Assembly (NCBI GenBank): GCA_900544235.1
Contig: UQUL01000075.1
Location: forward strand, 1-5,662
DNA: 5,662 bases
Origin: an uncultured Collinsella sp.
GTDB taxonomy: Bacteria; Actinomycetota; Coriobacteriia; Coriobacteriales; Coriobacteriaceae
Direction: 5' to 3'
Part shown: positions 5,036-5,662 of the stretch, in pieces
Numbering within the stretch: position 1 is the stretch's first letter
Layout of the letters: the number at the start of each line of letters is the position of its first letter
Made by a program: the position numbers and the translations under genes
Notes under the pieces: generated by a model
Database searches by the model: none
Told to the model about the DNA's origin: nothing
What the model saw: only the letters and a program-made list of their open reading frames with translations

Positions 5036-5662
5036 CTACTTTTTACGGTGCAAGAAGCGCGCGATATCTTCTTCGGTGGGGCTTTTGATGTCAAAGCGCA
5101 GCGAGAGCCAGCGCAGTCCCATGGTCACGACAACGCATACGACCAGCGCGGCGACATTGCTCATGATGCCGCTCATAACGAGACACACATAGCTTGTCGA
5201 TCCGGCGATGGCGGCGATGGCATAAAAGTTAGTACGTTGGAAAATGCCCGGAACCACGCCCATAAAGCCGTCGCGCAGCATGCCGCCGCCTACCGCGGTA
5301 AAAAAGCCCATCATGATGCACACCGCCGGCGCAAAGCCGTAGACCAGCGCCTTGTCTGCTCCAGTGGCGGCGTAGATGCCGACCGAGATGATGTCGAGCA
5401 GGGGGATGAGTTTTTCGGGCCTGTCGACGATTGCCGGGAAAATGTAGATGATGGCTGCCGTGGCAATGGAAAGCGGGAGTGCCATTGGCTGGTTGAGGAT
5501 GTAGACGTTGCCCACCTGCAACGTCATGTCGCGCAAGAGACCGCCGCCCAGACCGCAGACCACCGCGAGCGCGACCGCGCCCACCAGGTCGAGTTTGTGC
5601 TCGCGCGCAACCAGCACACCCGAGATCGATGCAGCGACAACAGCGAACATCTCGAGCCAAAA
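5036..5662 (-). CDS. TRIC/UPF0126-family membrane channel protein (partial, 5' end outside window)
   Basis: This is a trimeric intracellular cation channel family protein (UPF0126; E. coli YicG/YadS are relatives), an integral membrane protein with two tandem three-helix repeats. Prokaryotic TRIC homologues conduct monovalent cations; the UPF0126 subgroup has also been linked to small-molecule transport, so the substrate is uncertain. Each repeat carries its signature: GGGLLRD (codons at 5548-5528) and GGGMLRD (5290-5270). Seven hydrophobic stretches can be followed, ending in a basic, charged tail (FLHRKK). The frame stays open to the right edge: codons before the first visible ATG (5650) read FWLE and continue the first helix, so the true start almost certainly lies outside the window. 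208 residues are visible, close to the family's full length of about 200-220. It is probably transcribed toward the beta-helix gene. Confidence 0.93.
   Translation of the reverse strand, partial: FWLEMFAVVAASISGVLVAREHKLDLVGAVALAVVCGLGGGLLRDMTLQVGNVYILNQPMALPLSIATAAIIYIFPAIVDRPEKLIPLLDIISVGIYAATGADKALVYGFAPAVCIMMGFFTAVGGGMLRDGFMGVVPGIFQRTNFYAIAAIAGSTSYVCLVMSGIMSNVAALVVCVVVTMGLRWLSLRFDIKSPTEEDIARFLHRKK

Noticed and set aside
1..5662. CRISPR arrays, insertion sequences, phage genes, toxin-antitoxin pairs
   Set aside because: No regularly spaced repeats, transposase or integrase motifs, or recognisable small toxin/antitoxin pairs were found on either strand.

Overview
The window looks like a chromosomal segment of a GC-rich actinobacterium. 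The codon use (strong G/C third positions), the gene content and the style of the small hypothetical proteins suggest the Coriobacteriia, perhaps Collinsella. That placement is an inference from pattern recognition, not from a search. Everything except two unrecognised small genes and one secreted protein is ordinary housekeeping content.

Left part (1-1815, + strand). A stand-alone tRNA-Ile(GAU) gene has its own sigma-70-type promoter and a strong intrinsic terminator. After it comes a likely second promoter and a tight three-gene cluster: a DUF151 bifunctional-nuclease-family protein, a small two-helix membrane protein beginning at the base after the previous stop codon, and an acidic soluble protein of unknown function. 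No terminator is visible between this cluster and the next gene, but a 117-base gap with a hairpin and a good ribosome binding site separates them.

Centre (1816-3716, + strand). This is a full-length typA/bipA, the ribosome-associated translational GTPase, closed by a textbook 14-bp terminator hairpin. Next to it, in the convergent intergenic gap, lies a 35-base near-perfect palindrome resembling a REP-type element.

Right part (3783-5662, - strand). Two genes run leftward toward typA. The upstream one (cut by the right edge) is a UPF0126/TRIC-family membrane channel protein with both duplicated GGGxxRD-type motifs. The downstream one is a secreted, bactofilin-like beta-helix protein with a C-terminal multi-helix membrane domain. 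An 8-bp inverted repeat sits directly before its ribosome binding site.

I see no CRISPR array, transposase, phage gene or toxin-antitoxin pair, and no clear previously undescribed system. The items most worth a second look are the palindromic repeat at 3742-3776, the exported bactofilin-like protein, and the pair of unknown genes between the DUF151 gene and typA.
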